A stretch of DNA of 5,400 nucleotides from Desulfobulbaceae bacterium (lineage in GTDB: Bacteria > Desulfobacterota > Desulfobulbia > Desulfobulbales > Desulfobulbaceae). Under the pieces are notes generated by a model. That model searched no databases and was not told where the DNA came from. It was given only the letters and a program-made list of their open reading frames with translations. Positions 1 through 5,292 of this stretch are shown here, piece by piece. Within the stretch, counting starts at the first letter, position 1. Every line of letters starts with the position of its first letter. The position numbers and the translations under genes are program-made. The stretch covers positions 1-5,400 of the forward strand of contig SKJK01000215.1 in the NCBI GenBank assembly GCA_007121995.1. The letters are read 5' to 3'.

Positions 1-941
1 AAGGTGGAGACCTTTTCATTGAAGCGGGATTCATAGGATTTGACGTAGTGGAGCAGAAAATCTTTTTGCGGTCCCTCGGGCAGATATTCAGCCACCAGGA
101 TACGACTGGCCGGAAAGATGATCCCCTCGGCGGCAACACCGGCGGCTTCAGCATACTTGATATTGGCAAAACCATGACTCTGAAAAATGGGAACCTCCCA
201 GCCGGCCTGACGGATATTTTTCACGAGAATGGACTGGGCAGGGACAATGGACCAGTTCACCACCGCTTCAATAGCCTGATTGGCCCTGAGTTTAGCGACA
301 ATGGCCGACAGGTCGGTGGCACTTTTATCATAGACTTCCTCGGCAACGATGGTAATAGCGAAATCCGGAGCATTTTTGGCCAACTGCTCCTTGCCGGCCT
401 TGCCAAACCCGTCGTTGGCGGCAAGCACCGCAATCTTGCTGATCCCCATTTCCTGCATGGTCATGAAGATCTGCTGCGCCGCATAACTATCACTGGGCGC
501 GGTTTTAAAGACATGCGGTGACACCGGGGAGACGATGGCCTCGGCAGCTGAACAGGAGATCAGGATGGTTTTACCGTCCTCGGCAATCCTTTTGATGGCG
601 AGACTCTCACCGCTGGTGGAAGGACCGATGATGGCAAAGACCTTATCCTCTTCGATCAATTGCCTGGCAAAGGAGATTGCTCGTTCCGGGCTGCCGCCTG
701 AATCTTTGACAATCAACTCGATAGGCTTGCCGTTGATGCCGCCTTCGGCATTGATCTCTTCAACCAGCATGTGAAGAGAGCGGGATGCCGGACCGCCGAG
801 AAAGGCAGCCGGACCTGTTTCCGCCAAGATGGCGCCGATCTTGATAGTGGCCGCATGGGCAAAAGATGTCAGCATAAAACAACCCAGCACAAACAGGCAC
901 CCGGTCATCAGCGCCCGAAGCGCAACACGTCCTTTTTTCAT
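1..941 (-). CDS. ABC transporter substrate-binding protein, branched-chain amino acid (LivK-like) family, C-terminus cut by window edge
   Basis: A periplasmic binding protein that would capture a small solute, typically a branched-chain or other amino acid, and pass it to a membrane ABC importer. Translating the minus strand from the ATG at 941 gives 313 codons before the window ends; complete family members are usually about 370-400 residues. Residues 1-30 form a signal peptide: basic MKK start, hydrophobic core, and an AHA-A cleavage site directly before ATIKIG, where the mature domain of this family begins. Family features follow in order: GAILAETGPAAFLGG (36-50), EEINAEGGINGKPIELIVKD (61-80), AIIGPSTSGESLA (103-115), and VLAANDGFG (172-180) opening the second lobe. 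A strong AGGAGG ribosome binding site lies 5 nt upstream of the ATG. Cys15 and Cys21 fit the lipobox pattern poorly, so a soluble periplasmic protein is more likely than a lipoprotein. The ligand cannot be read from the sequence. Permease and ATPase genes would lie beyond the left edge, if linked. Confidence 0.93.
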   Translation of the reverse strand, partial: MKKGRVALRALMTGCLFVLGCFMLTSFAHAATIKIGAILAETGPAAFLGGPASRSLHMLVEEINAEGGINGKPIELIVKDSGGSPERAISFARQLIEEDKVFAIIGPSTSGESLAIKRIAEDGKTILISCSAAEAIVSPVSPHVFKTAPSDSYAAQQIFMTMQEMGISKIAVLAANDGFGKAGKEQLAKNAPDFAITIVAEEVYDKSATDLSAIVAKLRANQAIEAVVNWSIVPAQSILVKNIRQAGWEVPIFQSHGFANIKYAEAAGVAAEGIIFPASRILVAEYLPEGPQKDFLLHYVKSYESRFNEKVST

Positions 942-994
942 CCTCTCCTCCTCGGTTATGGAAATAACATACTCTATGGACAATGAATGGCGTT

Positions 995-1023
995 GTTATG
1001 ACAAATCCTCTCCTCCAAGTCAA
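995..1023 (-). promoter_or_regulatory. Candidate sigma-70 promoter (extended -10) of the substrate-binding protein gene
   Basis: On the minus strand TTGACT (1023-1018, 5/6 to the -35 consensus) is followed by a 17-nt spacer and CATAAC (1000-995, 4/6 to the -10 consensus). TGT directly precedes the hexamer, matching the extended -10 TGn. Transcription would start near 988, giving a leader of about 47 nt before the ATG at 941. This fits a gene that can be transcribed apart from the kinase upstream of it. It is a consensus match only. Confidence 0.5.
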
Positions 1024-1213
1024 CAAATACCCGGAGGCATGCAGGTTTTCGGACTCAGATGACATATTCAGGCTCTCGTCATGGCAGACCTTTTCCTGTA
1101 CCAGCCTGGCCAGGGTGTCGATGAGATCGTCCTGTGCCAACATAGCAATGCCCATGCCTCCCGGGGCCGCGGCGAGCCCGCTGTGATCCGGGTGCGGTCA
1201 TGGCCACCGGAAA

Positions 1214-2788
1214 TCAGGATGCCGCCTCCCCATGATCGCCCTGTGCGACCGAGCTGGATGCCATTTCACCCCCATATTGCAGCAAAGGCAGGATGATGGT
1301 GGCCAGGGCGCCACCCTCAGCTCGGCTGGTCAAGCTGATGTCCCCCCCCATGGACTTGAGCAGAGCATAGGAAACGGACAGGCCGAGCCCCGTCCCCTTA
1401 CCCGGTTCCTTGGTGGTGAAAAAGGGGTCAAACACATTAGTGCGTTCTCCTTCAGTCAGGCCAATACCGTTGTCGGCAATCGCGATCCGCACAGCCCGTT
1501 TTCCTTCCTGGTCAACGGTATCGGTGCAGATATCGATTGTTCCGCGTTCACCGGCGGCATGGACAGCATCAGCAGCATTGATGAAGCAGTTGAGAAAGAC
1601 TTGCAACAACTGAGCCGCATTGCCGTGGATCACCGATTCCGCCGCGTGCAGTCGGCAGGTCAATTCGATGCCGTCCATCAGCGGTTGGGGGCGAAGCAGA
1701 TCAACCACCTCGCCCAGCACCCGATGGACATCGACATCGCCGCTGGTGCTGGCAGCCGGTCGGGACAAATCAAGGAGCCGATGCACCAGCCGGCTGATCC
1801 GCAGCACTTCCTGTTCAGCACGGGTAGTGAATTCCAGCCGTTCCTGCTCACTCAGATCTTTTTGCTTGATAAGCCCCAGATATCCCTGGACTATACCCAA
1901 CGGATTGCCGATTTCGTGAGCCAGGCCGGCGGCCAGACGGCCCACGGAAGAGAGTTTTTCTGTCCGCACCATCTCTTCCCGGGTGGCGATCAGTTCCTGA
2001 TTGGCCTGCTGCAGCGACACAAGATGGCGTTGCAGCTGTTCCCGGTCCGCCTTGATCCGGCCCAGCATCCGTTCCATGGATCCGGCCAGCTGCCCCAGTT
2101 CGTTGCCGCCTTCCAAGGCAAGAAAAGGCACCCCCCCTTCGTCGGTATAGGAATCGGTGCGGCGGATAAGGTTCTCTACCGGCCGAATGACCCCCCGATG
2201 CAGGCGAAAAAAACCGATGACCAGCAAAATGATCAGATTACCCCCCAGATAGACGATGATATAGCGCTGCAGACCATGAATACGCTGATTAAGGGGGGCA
2301 AGGGGAAAGCGCAGGGCCAGGGAACCTTTGACCTGATCGGGACTGTCCAGGGACAGGGTCAGGTCGAGATAGCGCCTGCCCGGAACCATTCCGGCCCAGG
2401 CCAGGCCATGCAGGGAACGGGCGGTTGCTCCCGGCTTATCCGTCAACATCCAGGTCAGATGGGCATAATGCAGTTTTTCATCACCGTGACAGGACAACTC
2501 TGATCCAACCCGCAGACAGGCAGCCACCGCCCCGGAGGTGTGCAGACTCTCCTCAGCCAGCAAGGAAAAAAAAGTGACCCCATGTGACGGCTGATCCGCA
2601 GGTAATTCCGCCACCTGCCGCCCGGCACCAGCCGCCAGCAGGGTTATCTGCAGCTCCTTTTCCCTGGCCAGCGACAGGGCTCCATCCCGCAGCCAGAAGG
2701 AGGCAATGACAAAAAAGCTCAGCCCCGTGGCCGCAATCAGCAAAGCCAGCAGGGTGATGGTGATGTGAACCTTCAGCCCATGTCGCAC
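1214..2788 (-). CDS. Membrane sensor histidine kinase (HAMP-HisKA-HATPase), NtrB-like transmitter
   Basis: An inner-membrane two-component sensor that autophosphorylates on histidine and would pass phosphate to a response regulator. Numbering is from the GTG at 2788 (524 residues). There is a transmembrane segment at about 7-32, a periplasmic domain at about 33-175, a second transmembrane segment at about 176-194, HAMP at about 195-249 (beginning near VIRPVENLI), and a coiled-coil linker. HisKA follows with the H-box AHEIGNPL, phospho-acceptor His291. The HATPase has an N-box (NCFINAADAV, Asn400 and Asn404), G1 (DNGIG, 439-443), F-box (FDPFF) and G2 (GKGTGLGLS). All catalytic boxes are intact. 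A longer reading from a GTG at 2815 is possible but has no Shine-Dalgarno and sits 7 nt from a large inverted repeat. The 2788 start has AGGGAG 7 nt upstream, so I prefer it. The periplasmic domain matches no fold I recognise; it holds Cys91 and Cys100-His101. No response regulator is in the window. A TATAAA at 2892-2887 could be a -10 but lacks a clear -35. Confidence 0.93.
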   Translation of the reverse strand: MRHGLKVHITITLLALLIAATGLSFFVIASFWLRDGALSLAREKELQITLLAAGAGRQVAELPADQPSHGVTFFSLLAEESLHTSGAVAACLRVGSELSCHGDEKLHYAHLTWMLTDKPGATARSLHGLAWAGMVPGRRYLDLTLSLDSPDQVKGSLALRFPLAPLNQRIHGLQRYIIVYLGGNLIILLVIGFFRLHRGVIRPVENLIRRTDSYTDEGGVPFLALEGGNELGQLAGSMERMLGRIKADREQLQRHLVSLQQANQELIATREEMVRTEKLSSVGRLAAGLAHEIGNPLGIVQGYLGLIKQKDLSEQERLEFTTRAEQEVLRISRLVHRLLDLSRPAASTSGDVDVHRVLGEVVDLLRPQPLMDGIELTCRLHAAESVIHGNAAQLLQVFLNCFINAADAVHAAGERGTIDICTDTVDQEGKRAVRIAIADNGIGLTEGERTNVFDPFFTTKEPGKGTGLGLSVSYALLKSMGGDISLTSRAEGGALATIILPLLQYGGEMASSSVAQGDHGEAAS

Positions 2789-2821
2789 AAATCCACTCCC
2801 TGATACAAATCGCACAGCATC

Positions 2822-2876
2822 AGGAAACCAGGGACACTGCCCCTTTTAAAAAGAGAGGCAGTGTCCCTGGTTTCCT
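2822..2876. repeat. Perfect 20-bp inverted repeat with 15-nt loop (REP-like palindrome or operator/leader hairpin)
   Basis: The arms 2822-2841 and 2857-2876 are perfect reverse complements, each containing the core GGGACAC or GTGTCCC. The loop (2842-2856) holds a smaller nested palindrome, CTTTT-A-AAAAG. The element lies between the divergent kinase and RAYT transposase genes, 34 nt upstream of the preferred kinase start. RAYT transposases are known to act on short palindromes (REPs), which makes a REP-like identity attractive. Only one copy is in this window, so dispersal in the genome cannot be seen. No clean T-tract follows either arm, so an intrinsic terminator is less likely. A role in the kinase leader or as an operator remains possible. 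Confidence 0.85.
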
Positions 2877-2948
2877 TTCCTTGATCTTTATAGTGGAAAT
2901 AATGCATCATTTTTGCTGTAGAGACAAGCAAATACCTGTCCCGCAGGA

Positions 2949-2996
2949 TCGACCGACAGGAAAGGGGTCAGGCCTCGAAGTTGACATGTCGGTCAA
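2949..2996. repeat. Imperfect inverted repeat at the left end of the transposase unit
   Basis: GACCGACA (2951-2958) is perfectly complementary to TGTCGGTC (2987-2994), and one further pair beyond a mismatch extends the match to 9/10 bases. The sequence between the arms contains the left terminal repeat (2965-2985). A smaller symmetric element, TTGAC (2981-2985) with GTCAA (2992-2996), overlaps it. HUH transposases of the IS200 class recognise subterminal hairpins in single-stranded DNA, so this could be the left-end recognition structure. That role is inferred from position and is not shown by the sequence. Confidence 0.45.
2965..2985 (+). repeat. Left terminal inverted repeat of RAYT unit
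   Basis: It pairs with 3951-3971 at 18 of 21 positions; mismatches are at positions 13, 18 and 20 counted from the outer end. Its inner end supplies the TTGAC of a -35-like hexamer in front of the transposase gene. Confidence 0.7.
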
Positions 2997-3009
2997 TCGA
3001 GGATAAGAT
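2981..3009 (+). promoter_or_regulatory. Candidate promoter of the transposase gene, possibly giving a leaderless mRNA
   Basis: A perfect -35 TTGACA (2981-2986) is followed by a 17-nt spacer and TAAGAT (3004-3009, 4/6 to the -10 consensus). The -10 ends 5 nt before the ATG at 3015, so transcription would begin at or next to the start codon and the mRNA would have almost no leader. GAGGA at 2999-3003, 11 nt before the ATG, would serve as a weak ribosome binding site only if transcription starts further upstream. This is a consensus match only. Confidence 0.4.
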
Positions 3010-3014
3010 CATTC

Positions 3015-3968
3015 ATGGCACGTAAACCCCGCATTCATCACCCCGGTGGCTTTTATCACATCATCCTGCGCGGCAACGGTGGGCAGGACATTTTTCTTGC
3101 GGACACCGATCGCTATCGGCTCTTGCTGCTCCTGCAGGAAGGTACCTGCCGTTTCGGCTACCGGGTACACGCCTTTTGCCTCATGGCCAACCATCTCCAT
3201 CTTGTCCTCCAGGCCGGCAACATCCCGTTGTCACGCGGATTGCAGAATCTCTCTTTTCGCTACACCCGCTGGGTCAACAGGCGCGAAAAACGGACCGGCC
3301 ACCTCTTCCAGGGACGCTATAAAGCCGTGCTGGTCGACGGTGACAGCTATTTGCTTGAACTCGTCCGTTACATTCATCTCAATCCACTGCGCGCCGGAAC
3401 AGTACAGACCCCGGACGAATATCTTTGGACCAGCCACCTAGCTTATCTCGGCAGGGACGACCTGCCATGGTTGACGACCGAGAATCTTCTCGGGCAATTC
3501 GGCAGACAGGCCGGAAAAGCACGGCGGGGATACGCTCGCTTCATTCAAGATGGTTTCAATGAAACGTATCGCAAGGAGTTTCATTGCGGCGGCAGCGATT
3601 CCCGCATTCTGGGCAGCGATGATTTCGCGGCCTCTGTCCTGGCGGCGAAGGATGTGTCGCCTCGGGACGTTGCTCTGGAGCACGTCGAAACGGCGGTTTT
3701 CCATGTCTACGACATCGACCGGGTAGCGCTGCAAAGCCCATCGCAACAACGCCACCTGAGCGAGGCCCGCGCCGTCCTCGCATGGCTGGCCCGTGAGACC
3801 GGTGCCGGCAGCCTGGAGCAGGTATCCACAAAAGTCAATCGCGATCCAGGGTCGCTGAGTTCAGCGGTTCGACGATTGTCTGAACGGGCAAAGTCTGATG
3901 CCGCGCTCTCTACCAAACTCGAGAGTCTGATGAACAAGGCCCTGGAACTTGGCGACTTGGAGGCCTGA
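3015..3968 (+). CDS. REP-associated tyrosine transposase (RAYT; Y1 HUH transposase of the IS200 superfamily) with DnaA domain IV-like C-terminus
   Basis: A single-strand DNA transposase of the Y1 (transposase IS200-like) family in its RAYT branch, which nicks and joins DNA at short palindromes through a 5'-phosphotyrosine link. The protein has 317 residues. The N-terminus MARKPRIHHPGGFYHIILRGN is characteristic. The metal-binding HUH motif is HLH at 60-62 in LMANHLHLVL. The conserved GHLFQGRYKA segment is at 96-104, and the catalytic tyrosine is most likely Tyr119 in VRYIHLNPLRAG (117-128). All catalytic residues look intact. Residues from about 228 to 300 (ARAVLAWLARETG, then SLEQVSTKVNRDPGSLSSAVRRL) resemble the helix-turn-helix of DnaA domain IV, as in the long RAYT subtype, and would add sequence-specific DNA binding. 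The terminal inverted repeats and the nearby perfect palindrome support the assignment. A 74-residue gene begins 4 nt after the stop and may be co-transcribed. Confidence 0.93.
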   Translation: MARKPRIHHPGGFYHIILRGNGGQDIFLADTDRYRLLLLLQEGTCRFGYRVHAFCLMANHLHLVLQAGNIPLSRGLQNLSFRYTRWVNRREKRTGHLFQGRYKAVLVDGDSYLLELVRYIHLNPLRAGTVQTPDEYLWTSHLAYLGRDDLPWLTTENLLGQFGRQAGKARRGYARFIQDGFNETYRKEFHCGGSDSRILGSDDFAASVLAAKDVSPRDVALEHVETAVFHVYDIDRVALQSPSQQRHLSEARAVLAWLARETGAGSLEQVSTKVNRDPGSLSSAVRRLSERAKSDAALSTKLESLMNKALELGDLEA

Positions 3969-3971
3969 CCC
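3951..3971 (-). repeat. Right terminal inverted repeat of RAYT unit, overlapping the transposase stop and the next gene's ribosome binding site
   Basis: It is the reverse complement of 2965-2985 at 18 of 21 positions. It covers the last codons and TGA (3966-3968) of the transposase gene. It also contains GGAGG (3959-3963), which is placed 9 nt before the ATG at 3973 and so serves the following small gene. Confidence 0.7.
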
Positions 3972-3972
3972 T

Positions 3973-4197
3973 ATGCTTGATCTATGGTTGAAAATTCGTT
4001 CAGCTTTCCATGAGATCATCCATGGGCGAAAAAGTGCTTCGACCAGCACATTAAAAAGCAGGTTGACAAAGATGGTCATGAACGACAATGGTACAGCAGA
4101 ACGGTTGATAGAATACGAAAGAAAACTCAAACCGAACGCCCCGGAATCAGAGTTGATTTCCGCAGCTATCAACAGGCTTCGCAGGGATAGAGGATGA
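3973..4197 (+). CDS. Small protein of unknown function, 74 residues
   Basis: I do not recognise a named family. The ATG at 3973 has a good GGAGG 9 nt upstream and lies 4 nt after the transposase stop, so translation may be coupled; an in-frame TTG at 3949 has no such support. The product is soluble, basic and probably helical. It starts MLDLWLKIRSAFHEIIHG, has a Ser/Thr-Lys-rich middle, and ends in a charged amphipathic segment, AERLIEYERKLKPNAPESEL, closing with AAINRLRRDRG. That last part (ERLI-YER-x-Pro-x-A-x-E-x-EL-x-x-AI-x-RL-RD) resembles a short C-terminal motif I associate with small bacterial hypothetical proteins, possibly a protein- or DNA-binding helix pair; this is from memory and weak. 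There is no signal peptide or membrane segment. It could be a true partner of the transposase, or the downstream neighbour whose leader was replaced when the RAYT unit arrived. Confidence 0.7.
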   Translation: MLDLWLKIRSAFHEIIHGRKSASTSTLKSRLTKMVMNDNGTAERLIEYERKLKPNAPESELISAAINRLRRDRG

Positions 4198-4386
4198 ATT
4201 CGCCAGCGCGTCTCGACTGAGGACAAAACATCTCGTTTCTCGATGGACACCGGTTAACAGGACAGATTTCTGGAGCGGCGAGGACATCCGCATCGGCCTC
4301 TACAGCAGCCCGGATATCTCGATCCGGCACACGAACAGACAGACCGTTGCATAACATGCACGCAAACAGCTTTTTGGAGGAACGTT
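4198..4386 (+). other. Intergenic stretch without a convincing gene; possible gene remnant
   Basis: One plus-strand frame stays open from 4157 to a TAA at 4352-4354 and reads in a protein-like way near its end (TDFWSGEDIRIGLYSSPDIS), but it has no ATG, GTG or TTG start, overlaps the 74-residue gene, and matches nothing I know. A small palindrome, TGCAT-AAC-ATGCA (4348-4360), lies shortly before the methyltransferase. I see no clear promoter for the methyltransferase here, so read-through from the transposase and small gene is possible. Confidence 0.3.
4376..4380 (+). promoter_or_regulatory. Ribosome binding site that fixes the TTG start of the methyltransferase
   Basis: GGAGG at 4376-4380 lies 6 nt before the TTG at 4387, a near-ideal distance. 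It supports a TTG start where no ATG is in frame nearby. Confidence 0.75.
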
Positions 4387-5028
4387 TTGAAGAAAACCAA
4401 CACATGGTTGGGCCAAGGCAGCACCAACAGTAAAGAAGTCGCCACCTATTATGATCAGTGGGCGTCAACCTATGAGACCTCTCTCGAACAATGGACCTAC
4501 AGAGCGCCTCAATACGCCGCTCATCTGCTGGCAGCCCATTCCATTTGTCAAGGACCGGTTTTTGACGCTGGCTGCGGGACCGGACTCACCGGCAAGGCCC
4601 TGCAAAACGAAGGATTCGAGACCATTATCGGGACCGACATCTCGGCGGCATCCATTGAACAAGCGAAACAGTCAGGAGTCTACACAAGTGCACAGGTCCT
4701 TGACCTGCAGCAATTCCCCTTACCCTTCGCTGACAATACGTTCGCAGCAGTCAACTGTGTCGGCGTCCTGACCTATATCGAAGCACTGCAAGAGTTGTTG
4801 CGCGAATTTATCAGAGTGACGGTGCCCAATGGTCTGATCGTCTTTACCCACCGCGATGATTTGCTGCATCAACAGAGTTTCACAAAAATCCTGGATACTC
4901 TGGAGACAGAGAAGCTGTGGGAAAAAGTGTTTCACTCAGAACCCGAGCCTTATTTGCCGGGAAACGAAGAATTTGCCGATAAAATCCGGGTCATGTACTT
5001 CGCCTATCGGGTCAGGGCAGGACACTGA
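4387..5028 (+). CDS. Class I SAM-dependent methyltransferase, METTL27-like
   Basis: A soluble cytoplasmic methyltransferase of 213 residues that transfers a methyl group from S-adenosylmethionine to an unidentified acceptor. The Rossmann-type core is complete. Motif I, VFDAGCGTGLTG (58-69), binds SAM. Asp84 in IGTDIS is the acidic residue of motif II that contacts the ribose. LDLQQFPLPFADNTFAAVNCVGVLTYI (105-131) covers the adenine-side acidic loop and strand 4, and FIRVTVPNGLIVFTHR (141-156) is the motif III region. The N-terminus YYDQWASTYETSLEQWTYRAP (21-41) resembles METTL27 (WBSCR27)-type proteins, in which a YD-x-W-x-x-x-Y and YRAP segment precedes the core. The length is normal for the group. 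The start is TTG, fixed by GGAGG 6 nt upstream. The small acceptor substrate cannot be deduced: the family is broad and the neighbours give no pathway. It is in the same direction as the transposase and small gene, 189 nt away. Confidence 0.9.
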   Translation: MKKTNTWLGQGSTNSKEVATYYDQWASTYETSLEQWTYRAPQYAAHLLAAHSICQGPVFDAGCGTGLTGKALQNEGFETIIGTDISAASIEQAKQSGVYTSAQVLDLQQFPLPFADNTFAAVNCVGVLTYIEALQELLREFIRVTVPNGLIVFTHRDDLLHQQSFTKILDTLETEKLWEKVFHSEPEPYLPGNEEFADKIRVMYFAYRVRAGH

Positions 5029-5290
5029 TAATTGTGCCACGGGAAAGAAGCCGCCAGAATCCTGGCCTGGATCCGTGAGTGTTCGTCCGTGCACCAGCTT
5101 CGTTGTCCGTGGCCGTTCGATTAAAGTAAACTTTATCGTACGGTTACGGGCAATGAAGATGGCGTGCGGACGGACGCCCCGAAGGGCGAATGGTGAAGGC
5201 GAATTGTCAAAAATGTCGCCGCATTACAACCTGATTACAGTAAAATAAATACAAAACAAGAGTCCAACCGTCACGGATTCAGGCCCTTGT
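5029..5290. other. Non-coding stretch rich in inverted repeats; possible structured RNA or multi-hairpin 3' region
   Basis: No convincing gene lies here. Several inverted repeats follow one another: GCCACGG (5036-5042) with CCGTGGC (5107-5113); an interrupted hairpin at 5113-5143 (CCGT/ACGG, CGAT/ATCG, AAAGT/ACTTT with a T-T mismatch and one bulge); CGCCC-CGAA-GGGCG (5175-5188); GGCGA (5198-5202) with TCGCC (5216-5220); and then the hairpin at 5254-5292. TCCGTG occurs three times (5072-5077, 5086-5091, 5106-5111). This could be a stable 3' end for the methyltransferase mRNA, a separate small RNA, or chance in GC-rich sequence. I do not recognise a known RNA family. Confidence 0.3.
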
Positions 5291-5292
5291 TT
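5254..5292 (-). terminator. Probable intrinsic terminator of the gene entering from the right (minus strand)
   Basis: AAACAAG (5254-5260) and CTTGTTT (5286-5292) form a 7-bp outer stem, with partial inner pairing between AGTCC and GGATT. Read on the minus strand, the hairpin begins at the stop codon of the partial gene (5291-5293) and is followed by TTTTGTATTTATTTT, a T-rich tail as expected of a Rho-independent terminator. It could also end methyltransferase transcripts from the other side, though the T-tract there is short. Confidence 0.45.

Larger units (their letters stand above)
2965..3971 (+). mobile_element. Putative RAYT-carrying element bounded by inverted repeats
   Basis: The 21-nt segments 2965-2985 and 3951-3971 match as inverted repeats at 18 of 21 positions, with the outer 12 bases (GGGTCAGGCCTC) perfect. 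They enclose exactly one gene, the HUH-tyrosine transposase at 3015-3968. The right arm overlaps the last codons and stop codon of that gene. No target-site duplication is visible, as expected for Y1 transposases, which do not create one. Whether the unit still moves is unknown: many RAYT genes are stably inherited single-copy domesticated genes whose known effect is on REP palindromes elsewhere. Confidence 0.55.

Noticed and set aside
48..774. Two plus-strand open frames (48-521 and 535-774) over the left end
   Set aside because: They are antisense to the binding-protein gene, whose minus-strand frame is open without interruption and carries signal peptide and family motifs.
1232..2503. A 423-codon plus-strand open frame opposite the kinase
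   Set aside because: It lies antisense to an intact, motif-complete histidine kinase; its composition (Gln- and Pro-rich, no recognisable motifs) is that of a complementary-strand shadow in GC-rich coding DNA.
2788..2815. GTG at 2815 as the kinase start (nine extra residues)
   Set aside because: No Shine-Dalgarno precedes it and the large inverted repeat lies 7 nt upstream, whereas the GTG at 2788 has AGGGAG at 7 nt spacing.
2887..2892. TATAAA on the minus strand as the kinase -10 element
   Set aside because: No acceptable -35 hexamer is found at 16-18 nt; an alternative TTGTCT-17-CATTAT pair further upstream matches only 4/6 and 4/6, so the kinase promoter was left unassigned.
3438..4250. 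Several minus-strand open frames across the transposase and small gene
   Set aside because: The plus-strand transposase has intact catalytic motifs over this region and the small gene has its own ribosome binding site; the minus frames show neither.
4340..4386. Integron attC-like site before the methyltransferase (TGCAT-AAC-ATGCA palindrome)
   Set aside because: The conserved RYYYAAC and GTTRRRY core pairs and the long imperfect stem of an attC site are not present in the right arrangement.
5030..5235. Long minus-strand open frame running back through the 5029-5250 region into the methyltransferase
   Set aside because: It has no usable start codon or ribosome binding site near its readable part, and its upstream half is antisense to the methyltransferase.
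5036..5292. Retron ncRNA or group II intron fragment in the hairpin-rich region
   Set aside because: No reverse transcriptase gene lies in the window, and I could not match an msr/msd layout or intron domain V; the shape alone is not enough.
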